Part shown: piece by piece, positions 1 to 8,611 of the stretch
Position numbering within the stretch: position 1 is the first letter of the stretch
How the letters are laid out: every line of letters starts with the position of its first letter
Assembly: GCF_003719335.1 (NCBI RefSeq)
Contig: NZ_RIAS01000029.1
Location: 1 to 32,220 of the forward strand
Source: Paenibacillus amylolyticus
Lineage (GTDB): Bacteria; Bacillota; Bacilli; Paenibacillales; Paenibacillaceae
DNA: 32,220 nt
Direction: 5' to 3'
Program-made: the position numbers and the translations under genes
The notes under the pieces: model-generated
Database searches by the model: none
What the model was told of the DNA's origin: nothing
What the model saw: only the letters and a program-made list of their open reading frames with translations

Positions 1-77
1 TTTGGACATACGATATCGTAGAACAACGGCCGTTCCTCCGGCTGCTGTCTCTTCAAAAACCGGCTAAAAAAACTCAT
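1..77 (-). CDS. Start of a small protein, probably zinc-ribbon (partial)
   Basis: Only the first 25 codons are inside the window; the gene runs off the left edge. The ATG at 77 is preceded by a GGAGGGG ribosome site about 7 bases upstream, so initiation here is well supported. The visible peptide is basic at first (MSFFSRFLKRQQ) and ends in YDIVCP, a form typical of a first zinc-ribbon knuckle, but the second half of any CxxC pair is outside. It is the last visible gene of the minus-strand tubulin/vWA group, about 60 bases downstream of the preceding gene. My impression is that homologues of this position are often auto-named 'TFIID-like', which I would not take literally. Function unknown. 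Confidence 0.6.
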   Translation of the reverse strand, partial: MSFFSRFLKRQQPEERPLFYDIVCP

Positions 78-136
78 AGACACTCCCCTCCCCGCTTAAG
101 TGTAAATAAAAATTCAACTTCAGTCGTCAAATCTGT

Positions 137-829
137 TTAATCTGATATCAGCCGATAAGCGGCTCCGTACTTGGGGCCGTCCGTGAAGAATAACCTGATA
201 TAGTCGTCTTTGGCGACTTCCACGGGCGGCATTTCATTTTTCCCCGGCGCAAAATCACTCACAAACGGATACACCGTTCCATCGTCCTTGTTCAGCGGAA
301 CGCCACCTTGTTTGCGAACATAACAAAGCGCTTCTTTAGGCACAGGTACCTCAGCAGTTACGGTGATCAACACTGTCTTGCGTTTCTGAAAAAAACCGTT
401 CTTATAGCGAATGGCAAAGCGGATATCCGCCTTGCCTGCACTTGCAATGCCCTGATTATCTTCATCCTGCTGACGAACCAGTACAGGCCCATCCTCATGC
501 ATCTGGCATGCGTACACCGTATACTGGATCGCACCAAAGCCGGTAATTCGATCCACATACCCGTTATTCGCCTTGTACTCCTCTCGCGTATACAGCTTCA
601 GCTTGCCCTGTGTCGATCCAACCGGATGGTCGCCATAATCAGCGGCGCTCCTGTGTTCTTCGCCCACACGATCAGCATTCATGAGATTAAACTCCAACCG
701 TTCCACGTATACCGCCTCAAGCTGCTCCGGCCAGAGCCAGCGAAGTGTGCAACGACCTTCGTCTACTGCGAGCGTCAACTTTCGAATCCGGGGAGCCGAA
801 GGATCTGCATCTGCATTCATAAACCGCAT
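137..829 (-). CDS. Beta-rich hypothetical protein of the tubulin/vWA cluster
   Basis: A 230-residue soluble protein with no signal peptide or membrane segment. The ATG at 829 has GGGGAGGT about 9 bases upstream; an ATG three codons later is possible. The sequence alternates short hydrophobic strands with charged turns (KLTLAV near 18-23, TLRWLWP near 28-34, FAIRYKNGFFQKRKTVLITV near 137-156), which suggests one or two fibronectin-III-like beta sandwiches. The WxWP element near residues 31-34 is the most distinctive feature. It lies 21 bases downstream of the vWA membrane protein gene and is presumably cotranscribed with it. No catalytic motif was recognised. A structural or adaptor role in the cluster is inference only. 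Confidence 0.8.
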   Translation of the reverse strand: MRFMNADADPSAPRIRKLTLAVDEGRCTLRWLWPEQLEAVYVERLEFNLMNADRVGEEHRSAADYGDHPVGSTQGKLKLYTREEYKANNGYVDRITGFGAIQYTVYACQMHEDGPVLVRQQDEDNQGIASAGKADIRFAIRYKNGFFQKRKTVLITVTAEVPVPKEALCYVRKQGGVPLNKDDGTVYPFVSDFAPGKNEMPPVEVAKDDYIRLFFTDGPKYGAAYRLISD

Positions 830-850
830 ATTCCATTGACCTCCCCGATG

Positions 851-2134
851 TTAAAATCCTTTGCTGCGTGTATCTCTTGGCCGCCTACCGAATCCTTCCG
901 CAGAAGAAGTTCCACGGCCAGCATCCCGGCGTCCTCTGCTTTTACGTGGTGTGTTCTCTTTGATCGGAACAATCCAGGAGAAAAGGGTTAGTACACCTGA
1001 CAGAATCAGCATTGCTCCCAATCGAACGAAAGCATCACCCACATTTGAACCATCTAGCCCCCACTCCAGTAACAGTCCGGCTAGTAAGCCTGATACTGCA
1101 CCGCCTACACCAAAACTGAGCGCAAGATGACGGTTATCAAACACAAGTCCCAGCGATACACCAAGCGCCACACCAATCAACAGCAAAGCCACGACACGGA
1201 AAATGGCCAGATACATGCTGTGTTCCATCGCTCCTGTACGCTCCGTTACGAGAGTACGTTCATCAATCGTATCGTAAATCTGCTGGAACGCGACATTTAG
1301 CCCACCTGCATCAGGTACATCATAGTACATCCCGCCGGTTTGCTGAGCAATGCTCTTGAGCAAATCGGTACCGGAAGGGTCTACCAGGCTCAAACCAACG
1401 GTATGGATGGCCACCTGTTCCTGTACATACTGTGGCAAGATGCCAGAAATATCAGCATCACTGAATCCGTCAGATAACAGAATAACGACTGTGCCCCGTT
1501 TCGGATCTTGTTTGCCTTCGATCAGTTTCATGCCTTCCTGGAGCACTGCATCAAAATTCGTACCCCCGGACGTCGTGACAATGCTGTCGATTTTGCTATT
1601 CACTTCACTTTTCGCTGCCTCACTGTCTACGGCAATAAACGGTTGCAACAATTGCGGCTGATCGTCAAACGTAATGACAGCCACCTGTTTGTCGCTCTCC
1701 ATCTGACCGATCAGTGTCTTGGCTGCTTCAAACCGCCCGTTATTGGGGTCAGTCTCGTTCATGCTGCCCGAATTATCGATCATCAATATGATGTCTTTAA
1801 CCTGTTTCGCTCCGCCCGGATTGATCTGGTACAGCAATTGCAATCCCATCCCTACAACCAGTAGCAGTGCTAGCGTTGCAGGCACAAGCAACTTCCAGGA
1901 CAAGCTGAGATACCTGAGCTTCCACGAAGCACCGTTCAGTCTTGGTGAGATCATCTCTGCCAGCAGGCAGAACAGTCCAACACTAAACGCTAACACACCA
2001 AAGTATACCCCCATCAACAGCAGGCGCGGCATCTCGCCAAGCCACTGATGCAGCATGATTTCTCCTGCCGCAAAACCGACTGCTCCGCCAATCAGGCTGA
2101 ACAGCACCAGGAGAAGATTGATTTTTCGCTGCAT
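851..2134 (-). CDS. Six-helix membrane protein with extracytoplasmic vWA domain
   Basis: About 427 residues. I prefer the ATG at 2134 because AGAAAGG lies about 12 bases upstream; the ATG at 2146 directly abuts that site. Counted from 2134: three hydrophobic helices (about 7-27, 36-58, 80-102), then a vWA domain (about 112-295), then three more helices (about 307-331, 340-357, 373-391) and an Arg-rich tail. The metal-site residues are intact: DNSGS (D120, S122, S124), T192 in GGTN, and D222 in LLSDG. Positive-inside reasoning puts the vWA domain outside the cytoplasm and the Arg-rich tail inside. In the family, vWA domains bind protein partners through a divalent cation. It sits between the degenerate tubulin-like gene and a beta-rich gene, so a membrane anchor for the tubulin assembly is a reasonable inference. 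Confidence 0.88.
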   Translation of the reverse strand: MQRKINLLLVLFSLIGGAVGFAAGEIMLHQWLGEMPRLLLMGVYFGVLAFSVGLFCLLAEMISPRLNGASWKLRYLSLSWKLLVPATLALLLVVGMGLQLLYQINPGGAKQVKDIILMIDNSGSMNETDPNNGRFEAAKTLIGQMESDKQVAVITFDDQPQLLQPFIAVDSEAAKSEVNSKIDSIVTTSGGTNFDAVLQEGMKLIEGKQDPKRGTVVILLSDGFSDADISGILPQYVQEQVAIHTVGLSLVDPSGTDLLKSIAQQTGGMYYDVPDAGGLNVAFQQIYDTIDERTLVTERTGAMEHSMYLAIFRVVALLLIGVALGVSLGLVFDNRHLALSFGVGGAVSGLLAGLLLEWGLDGSNVGDAFVRLGAMLILSGVLTLFSWIVPIKENTPRKSRGRRDAGRGTSSAEGFGRRPRDTRSKGF

Positions 2135-2355
2135 GTCTACATGCATCCTTTCTCAGCACCCGCCAAAACGGGCTGACTTAGTACCCTGTGCCTTTGTACT
2201 TCTGTATTTTGATCACTGCAAACCATTCGCACGAAATATAGAAAGGCACTTCGGCTTAATCGAAGCAAGTTGAACTTCGAGATGGTTTACCTCCATACTC
2301 CCTTAACAGAATGCCCCTTCTAAACGTGCGTTGTTCTTTATGATCTTTCAGTCCG

Positions 2356-4932
2356 CTACCGAAGCGGAGACAGTTTCTCTTCCAGATCTGCTGGATGAAG
2401 TTCATAGCCGTTTTCGGTATAGGAATCGTAATACACCTTGCCATTACGGTACACCATAAGATCCTCCAGATGAAATCCACCCATCAAGTTGAGCTTCTCC
2501 ACTCCGCTGCTGCGTTCCTCATAAACTACACCCAGCTTGTAGATGCGTGAAGTTTCCTCGGCATGTGCCGCGTAGTCCATAAAGGCACTGTGATGGTCGC
2601 CAAAAAAGTACTTCTCTTCATACCGGTGCTCTTGCGTATAGTCGAACACCCTTATTCGTACAACTGCCTGCTCTTCCAATGTGCGATACAGCCTGCGGAA
2701 TAGATCATCCCGGGTCAACACATCCCGATCCCTGTACGTAATCGTCACATTAGCTCGTTGCAGTAGTTCCTCTTCAAACGACAAGCGCAGCGGTTCCGCG
2801 GAGAGCAACAAGTCACGGCAAACTTCCATTAAGCGTGAAAGCAAACGGTCACTGCCTTCCGTGGCAAGCTCATTCATGTCTCCCATGTAGCGATCTTCAA
2901 ACCATACTTCCCGCCCCCGCCTTGCCTCCAGATCGGTGACCAGTTCTTCCGTTACTCTGCCGTAATACTCCATAACGTTCTGACCAATATATTCATCGGC
3001 ATTAGCGATGCTCTCTTCCGCTACTTCACGCAATGTACGCTCCAGCGCTTCAAGTGAGGTTGTAACCTGACGGCTGTAGCGATGAAGTTCTTCCATTTCC
3101 GTATCATATATTCGAAGCAAATGCAGTTCATTTTCCAACCGTAGCAGGTCTACCTTGGGTTCGTATACGCGTTCCACTAAACAATCGATTAGATTGCGCA
3201 CGTTCTGCTTGTCACGGAAGAGCGCACGTTTGATCGGTTGATCCTCTACCCGCTCTTGCTGACGCTGTTCCAGCAGTGCCCGTGCGGATTCGAGCTGCAT
3301 CGCTTTGTCGCGGATCAGCGCGAGCAGGGCTTCACGAACACTCCCCGGCTCCCCGTCGCTCCAGGCAGCCCACTGAAAGTAACCTACTTCAGGATACTCC
3401 GTATGAGACTGCTCGGCCTGACGGCGAAGCGCCCCCGCAGAACTGCGATCGCGCACACGCTCCTGTACTGGACGAACAACATTTTCACGAAAGTAGGCCT
3501 CCGCTCCTTCTCCATACAGCGCTCGTTCTGCTTCTCTTAAAGAGAGCGGCTTGAGTTCAGCAAAGCTGCGATTATGCGTCATAATGCCGCTCATGCCACT
3601 AACGAGGTCTTCGCTTGGCAACAGACCCTCCACTTTACGTTCCACGGAAGAGGCATTCAGTCCAAAAAAATCCATTTTGTCCTTTATACTCCAGTCGGGT
3701 TCTTGCTGTATCCGGCTTAGCAGATAACGGTACAGATGGTACAACACGGTCAGCGCAATCGGTTTGTTCGGCCGCCTGATCTCGGCAAAACCTGCACTGG
3801 CATACCCATGCTGATCCGAGGTGGTACGGATATTATTTTTGAACGACGTATTATTGTAGGTATTCGCGCCCGTTCTGGCGATCGCAGCCCGCTCTTCATC
3901 GTTTTCCTCCTGCTTGCGGTTCTTCAGCAGACAGATGCGACAGATGATCTCGGCATTTTCGATCCAGCCACCAGGTACACCGGTGCCACGTTCGTTTTTG
4001 TCCGAAAGTACGTAGACCAGATCAAACAAAGGCGCTGCGGGATGGTTGACGGGAATAGAAATTCCGTCCTCCGTCACCAGCAACTTGCCGCTGAACTTGT
4101 AATCCAACGATTGCATGTAATCCAGCTCTCGCAGAAAAGCAAGTCCTGCAGCGCTGGCATATCCAAAGGAATCGACCCGCTCCATCTCGCTAAAGAGCAC
4201 ATGCAGATCCGTTTGTACCGACTTGAAAGACTGTGCCAAGATGGTCTCGGCCAGCTTCGTAATCTCCGGCAACAGTACATTCAGCGGATCATCTGCCCGG
4301 GTAATGACCGTTACGTAAATTCGATCAAAGGACGAATACAGCCGTCCATAATCAGCAATACGATTGCTTACCCGCCGCATCATTCGATTTAATCCAAAAA
4401 GCGCCGCTGCCGACTCGTGAAAGCTACGATGCACATCCTTGCGCAGCGTTTTGGAAGAACGCCGCTGTGACTGCAAGGTGGAGAATGGTAAACGGTGGTA
4501 TGTGACCTGAACGTCTTCATGTGATGACGCGGCCCCATAACCTGACCCTGCTTTCTCCTGATTGTGAAACGAATTTGTTGCATTCACAGCATCTACTGGA
4601 TTCAATGCGTTTGAAGCACTCGATGCATTTGCCGCATCGGCTTCATTCGATGCATCATCTGTCCCAAGGTGCACGTATACTACACCTTCTTCGTTATCCC
4701 ACTTCAACTGGTTAATATCATGCACAGCAGACACCGCAGGTTTCACCAGATCACCAACAAAAAGGAACAGCGCCGGGTAATGGATGCTGCTGCGTCCATC
4801 CCCTTGGCTTCCTTGGTGTTCCTGTTCTACGGCGTAACGGGCAGCATACTTGTGAAGCTCACGCTTTAGTGTGTGTTGCATCCCGTTTTCTTTTTGCTGC
4901 ATATTCATTGGTACATTCATACCATCAGCCAC
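2356..4932 (-). CDS. Large protein, putative degenerate tubulin-like partner
   Basis: 858 residues counted from the GTG at 4932, one base after the tubulin-like gene's stop. The ATG at 4920 has AAGGTGG 8 bases upstream and may be the true start. Despite lacking a GTP-binding signature, the first 340 residues run parallel to the neighbouring tubulin-like protein: a strand-helix-strand start (FLFVGD near 56-61, VVYVHLG near 84-90), then VTVITRADDP near 207-216 where the neighbour has its GGTGSG loop, then FGYASAAGLAFLRELDYM (256-273) against NGYAALKELDYWM, and PLFDLVYVLSDKNERG (301-316) against PPFNLCHLISATNTEG. A low-complexity Ala/Asn stretch lies at 95-122. Residues about 585-645 look coiled-coil, and 720-858 form a beta-rich C-terminal region. 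I infer a non-GTPase paralogue or co-polymer subunit. Confidence 0.85.
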   Translation of the reverse strand: MADGMNVPMNMQQKENGMQHTLKRELHKYAARYAVEQEHQGSQGDGRSSIHYPALFLFVGDLVKPAVSAVHDINQLKWDNEEGVVYVHLGTDDASNEADAANASSASNALNPVDAVNATNSFHNQEKAGSGYGAASSHEDVQVTYHRLPFSTLQSQRRSSKTLRKDVHRSFHESAAALFGLNRMMRRVSNRIADYGRLYSSFDRIYVTVITRADDPLNVLLPEITKLAETILAQSFKSVQTDLHVLFSEMERVDSFGYASAAGLAFLRELDYMQSLDYKFSGKLLVTEDGISIPVNHPAAPLFDLVYVLSDKNERGTGVPGGWIENAEIICRICLLKNRKQEENDEERAAIARTGANTYNNTSFKNNIRTTSDQHGYASAGFAEIRRPNKPIALTVLYHLYRYLLSRIQQEPDWSIKDKMDFFGLNASSVERKVEGLLPSEDLVSGMSGIMTHNRSFAELKPLSLREAERALYGEGAEAYFRENVVRPVQERVRDRSSAGALRRQAEQSHTEYPEVGYFQWAAWSDGEPGSVREALLALIRDKAMQLESARALLEQRQQERVEDQPIKRALFRDKQNVRNLIDCLVERVYEPKVDLLRLENELHLLRIYDTEMEELHRYSRQVTTSLEALERTLREVAEESIANADEYIGQNVMEYYGRVTEELVTDLEARRGREVWFEDRYMGDMNELATEGSDRLLSRLMEVCRDLLLSAEPLRLSFEEELLQRANVTITYRDRDVLTRDDLFRRLYRTLEEQAVVRIRVFDYTQEHRYEEKYFFGDHHSAFMDYAAHAEETSRIYKLGVVYEERSSGVEKLNLMGGFHLEDLMVYRNGKVYYDSYTENGYELHPADLEEKLSPLR

Positions 4933-4933
4933 C

Positions 4934-7900
4934 TTATTTCAGCCTTCTGCGAATATCGTTCAGCTTCGACGACATCGTTCTGTAGAACTGGTAGATGTCT
5001 TCTCCGTTCGCGAGTTCTACCCGTTCATACTCCAAACGATCACGTGACTCCATAAACAGTGCCGCCAGATCATCCAGCTTGCTCAGGAGCGGTGTAATAT
5101 CCTCGGAAGCGGTCAGGTCGTTGTCACGACGCGAGGATTTGCGCAATAATGTACTGCGATCCTTCTCGGACAGGCCGCGGAAGTTGCCAAACACTTCATA
5201 CTCAGCAAAATTACGGCTCTTCATCAGGTTGGCAAACGGCTCCCAAGCGTCCTCTTCCGGATCACGGTCGTAGACATAGAGCGCACCCTTTTTAACAATC
5301 GTATCGGTATAGAGTGCTTCGATGAAGCGGTCATACCACTGCTCTTCGTCTTGATACTGTGCGAGAATGCCTTCCAGTTCAGCCACTTTCGCAGTGATCG
5401 CATTCATCTTCGCCAGTTCTTCACGTACTCGCGCGATGAGCTGCGGAGAGCGTACAAGGTTCTCTTTCGCCATATCCTCATTAATACTTCCGAAAATATC
5501 CTTCGTATCCACACGCGGCAAACCTTCAGATTGCAGACGTTTCAGTTCAATGACCGCACGTTTCACTTCCCCGAGATTCGGTGCGTTCGACGTCAGACGC
5601 ATGTCATATGCACTCAGTTTGGCGGACAGATCGAACGGTTCCGTTGTAACAATCGCATAGCGGTTGCTTGTATTTTCATCCACGGATTTGGCAGTAACAA
5701 TGTTATAACCGAGCGCCTGTTCAAATTCATTGCGAACCCTTGCGTTGTACTGCTTCACGCGGGCGTTCTCGTACACATCTCCCCAGGATTTTTCCGGGAT
5801 TGGAGATGGCAGATACGTCCAGTTGTTTTTCTCCGTCTGCACCAGGTGGCGTCCAATACCCTCTTTGTCCAAAATCGTGCGTTCGTAGCTCTCTTCATAA
5901 ACCTTGAGCGGTGTGTATACAAAGAGCGGTACCCCATTGCGCGTATTCAGCCAGAAGATCCGGTTTCGTACTTCACTCTCTTTAACGGTAAAGTGCGATT
6001 TGCCCACAGCATTGTTCTGGTAGTTGCGAATCCCTTTCAGGATACCCGGAGCCTGTGCTGGCACGGATACAAATCCCCAGGAAGGAAAGTGTAGACTGCC
6101 TGTGCTGTTGCTCAGATTAAATACCGGAACGGCCTCGTCATCCAGCTTGCCTGCGATAAAACGTTCCACGAATTTCTCAACGGACTCGTCTTTCCCATAT
6201 TTGATCACCAGGAAATCCTCCATGGAGCGGGTAATGAGATCACCGAATTTTTCACTTAGGAAATCAGAGATGGAGCTGACAATATCAATCTCATTTTCCT
6301 TCACCCACTGGCTGGAATTCTCCAGCAGCTCACGCGAGAAGTCGCGGATGAGATCGTCCGTGTCGCGTTTGTCCAGCAACCCGTCCACCACGCTCACGAT
6401 ATCCGGTACACTTACCACGTTCCAATAATACGTTTTGTTGCCTTTGTGATCGGTTTGCTCTTCGCCGCGTGTCAGCAGATCGCCGTTCTTGGCAAAGATA
6501 GAGCTGAGTGCATTCAGCGTCTCGGAAAATACGTTATAAATGCGGCTGTTCTCTTGATTCAGCAGTTCATACAAATCTTCATAGAACTCAATCATCTGGT
6601 CGTTGCGTTCCACATCAGCGTGCAACCAGTATTCATGAATCTTCGCTTCTATATATGCATTCTTTTTCTTCTCTTTGGAGACAAAAGCGCTCTTTGCATC
6701 GCCAAGCTTCTCTTCGGATTGCTCCTGAGCCGCTTCAATATCACGTGGAATGCGGAATGCATTTTCGCGCAGCGTTTCGATGTACGACTGAATCATTTTC
6801 AGTACACAGAATCCTTTTTCGGTATAAATCAAACGAGAGACATAGAACGGCCCCTGTTCAGGATGCAAAAACATACGCCGGATCTGCTCGGTAAACTGAC
6901 CCGCAATCTCACCCGGAAGCTGTTTCTTCGCCTTGATATATTCCTCACGGGCACGTGCCAGGAAGTTCTGTTCCAGCTCCGTATCCATGTTGACCACCTG
7001 AGATTTCACCACGTTGCTATAGGACAGGCGTTCGCTGTTCTGGTAACCCGGCAGTGGTTCAGGTACGCGGGATTCGAAGGATTTAACTACACTTTCGAGA
7101 TCAATACCCAGCTTGCGTGCAAACTTCTCGGTATCCTCCTGATTCGGTGCTTTGGAGAACATGGTGCTCATTTTGTCGAACATCCGGTATGCCAGATATG
7201 TTGTCATCTCTTCAATCGGCAGTACAGCCGAAGAAGCACCGATGATGTTGTAGTCATAGTTGGCCGGGTACACTTTGTTCATCTGTGCGATGTTGGTGCG
7301 AATGTTACTGATGTAGTCATGGATCGCAAATTCCTCACCAGACTGCTTCTCTTCACTGGAGATAAAGTTGGTGATATTCTCTGCCGTAACGTTCATGCAG
7401 TAGTCGTAGGCATTCTCAAGCAATTTGCCTTCCGTATTCGTCGCCGAAATCAGATGACACAGGTTGAATGGCGGCAGCGGTGAGTTCACGGCCAAAATGT
7501 TGCCGTACTTCTGTGTAAACCGCTCACCGCGGCTGTCCACGTTCATCCAGTAATCCAGCTCTTTGAGCGCGGCATACCCGTTCTTGCGAATATATTCGCG
7601 CGTATGCTCGCTCAGGCTTTTATTGGACAGGTTCACGTCTGGCGTAAACAGGTAACCGAGCGTATTGACGCGGTCAATTCCGGCAGAGCCGTGATCCCGC
7701 TCAATGATGCCACGCACGATATAGGAAATATCGAGGAAGCAGCCGCTGCCTGTACCACCGGACAATCCGGTGAGCAGAAATACCATCAGTTTTTTGTTCG
7801 TGCCTACGGATAACGTTTTGATCTTTTTATCGATGGCCTGTACCACTTGATTGATCTTCGTAAACAGAAGCAAACGTCCGGCCTGACGCACCCCTGCGGC

Positions 7901-8323
7901 TCCGTTCATACCGTCCGTGATGCTCAGTTCCGGAGACAGCCAGTCTGTAATATACGGCTCCAGCACGCTGCGGTTCTGCAAAAGGCCGCCAATCTCGGCA
8001 TTCGAAAGCAGTACAAATTCGTTGATCGGATCAAGGCCGATGCCTCTGTACTTCTTCGCGCGATCCTGTTCGTTCGTCTCAAACGCCAGAAATTCAACGT
8101 TGTCCGGCTTCTCCATCTTTTTCTTGGACACCGGGTCTTGCGGCAGCTTGAAGCGGCGATTAATCTGGTATTTCAGACGCAGCAGCGCGTCAATCCCCGT
8201 TCCGCCCAAACCGATAATCAGAATCGGGTTATCAATCGTATCGACCCTGATTTTCTCACTGACGATACCCCCGCCCAGTGATACATCCAGTTGCTGAATA
8301 TGTTCTCTAACAATCGGTTTCAT
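4934..8323 (-). CDS. Tubulin/FtsZ-like GTPase with large C-terminal extension
   Basis: 1129 residues; the ATG at 8323 follows AAGGGAGG at good spacing. The N-terminal third carries the hallmarks of the tubulin/FtsZ superfamily: ILIIGLGGTGIDALLRLK (34-51) as the first nucleotide-binding loop, NGAAGVRQAGR (140-150) at the T3 position, and LSGGTGSG (187-194) as the glycine-rich T4 phosphate loop. This matches the Pfam 'tubulin-like' (Tubulin_2) type rather than FtsZ, TubZ or PhuZ, which are 300-500 residues. After about residue 450 the protein is charged and mostly helical, with no signal peptide or membrane segment. It should bind GTP and probably assemble in the cytoplasm. The gene ends one base before the 858-residue partner, implying coupled translation and perhaps fixed stoichiometry. 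It is not a plasmid partition tubulin: no TubR-like gene or centromere repeats lie beside it. Confidence 0.92.
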   Translation of the reverse strand: MKPIVREHIQQLDVSLGGGIVSEKIRVDTIDNPILIIGLGGTGIDALLRLKYQINRRFKLPQDPVSKKKMEKPDNVEFLAFETNEQDRAKKYRGIGLDPINEFVLLSNAEIGGLLQNRSVLEPYITDWLSPELSITDGMNGAAGVRQAGRLLLFTKINQVVQAIDKKIKTLSVGTNKKLMVFLLTGLSGGTGSGCFLDISYIVRGIIERDHGSAGIDRVNTLGYLFTPDVNLSNKSLSEHTREYIRKNGYAALKELDYWMNVDSRGERFTQKYGNILAVNSPLPPFNLCHLISATNTEGKLLENAYDYCMNVTAENITNFISSEEKQSGEEFAIHDYISNIRTNIAQMNKVYPANYDYNIIGASSAVLPIEEMTTYLAYRMFDKMSTMFSKAPNQEDTEKFARKLGIDLESVVKSFESRVPEPLPGYQNSERLSYSNVVKSQVVNMDTELEQNFLARAREEYIKAKKQLPGEIAGQFTEQIRRMFLHPEQGPFYVSRLIYTEKGFCVLKMIQSYIETLRENAFRIPRDIEAAQEQSEEKLGDAKSAFVSKEKKKNAYIEAKIHEYWLHADVERNDQMIEFYEDLYELLNQENSRIYNVFSETLNALSSIFAKNGDLLTRGEEQTDHKGNKTYYWNVVSVPDIVSVVDGLLDKRDTDDLIRDFSRELLENSSQWVKENEIDIVSSISDFLSEKFGDLITRSMEDFLVIKYGKDESVEKFVERFIAGKLDDEAVPVFNLSNSTGSLHFPSWGFVSVPAQAPGILKGIRNYQNNAVGKSHFTVKESEVRNRIFWLNTRNGVPLFVYTPLKVYEESYERTILDKEGIGRHLVQTEKNNWTYLPSPIPEKSWGDVYENARVKQYNARVRNEFEQALGYNIVTAKSVDENTSNRYAIVTTEPFDLSAKLSAYDMRLTSNAPNLGEVKRAVIELKRLQSEGLPRVDTKDIFGSINEDMAKENLVRSPQLIARVREELAKMNAITAKVAELEGILAQYQDEEQWYDRFIEALYTDTIVKKGALYVYDRDPEEDAWEPFANLMKSRNFAEYEVFGNFRGLSEKDRSTLLRKSSRRDNDLTASEDITPLLSKLDDLAALFMESRDRLEYERVELANGEDIYQFYRTMSSKLNDIRRRLK

Positions 8324-8406
8324 TCAATATCCTCCCTTAGTAAACCAGTTGGGCCACAACTCATTACACTTGCCACTCCGATGACAGAGTAACCTTCGAT
8401 CGCTGT

Positions 8407-8456
8407 TATCCTCAGATTTTCTTGATTCCCTTTCTAAAGGGAAAAATCTGAGGATA
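8407..8456. repeat. Long interrupted palindrome upstream of the tubulin-like gene
   Basis: Arms TATCCTCAGATTTT (8407-8420) and AAAATCTGAGGATA (8443-8456) are perfect inverted repeats of 14 bases. Inside them TTCCCTTT (8426-8433) pairs with AAAGGGAA (8436-8443), leaving a five-base bulge on one side. No T-run follows on either strand, so it is a poor intrinsic terminator. It lies in the 288-base spacer between the vWA lipid-side gene and the tubulin-like gene, within the probable 5' untranslated region of the latter. It could be an mRNA stability or processing hairpin, or one copy of an interspersed genomic repeat. No other copy is visible in this window. The rest of the spacer (8457-8611) is AT-rich with no recognisable feature. 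Confidence 0.75.
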
Positions 8457-8611
8457 AAGGCGAACGCTCCGCTTCTTCAGGTTTTCTCTGTCCTCTCCGT
8501 TAACGTGTAAACAATTAGCCCAACTTATATTGGTATTCCTTTAAATCAAATCATGCATTTAAAACAAATAATCAATTTAAACAATTTAAACCTATACACC
8601 GAACAATCACG

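Noticed and set aside
308..991. 227-codon plus-strand ORF
   Set aside because: Spans two well-supported minus-strand genes in antisense, has no ribosome site and no recognisable domain.
4934..8323. Plasmid or phage segregation tubulin (TubZ/PhuZ)
   Set aside because: Far too long, no TubR-like regulator or iterated centromere repeats, and neighbours are membrane vWA proteins.
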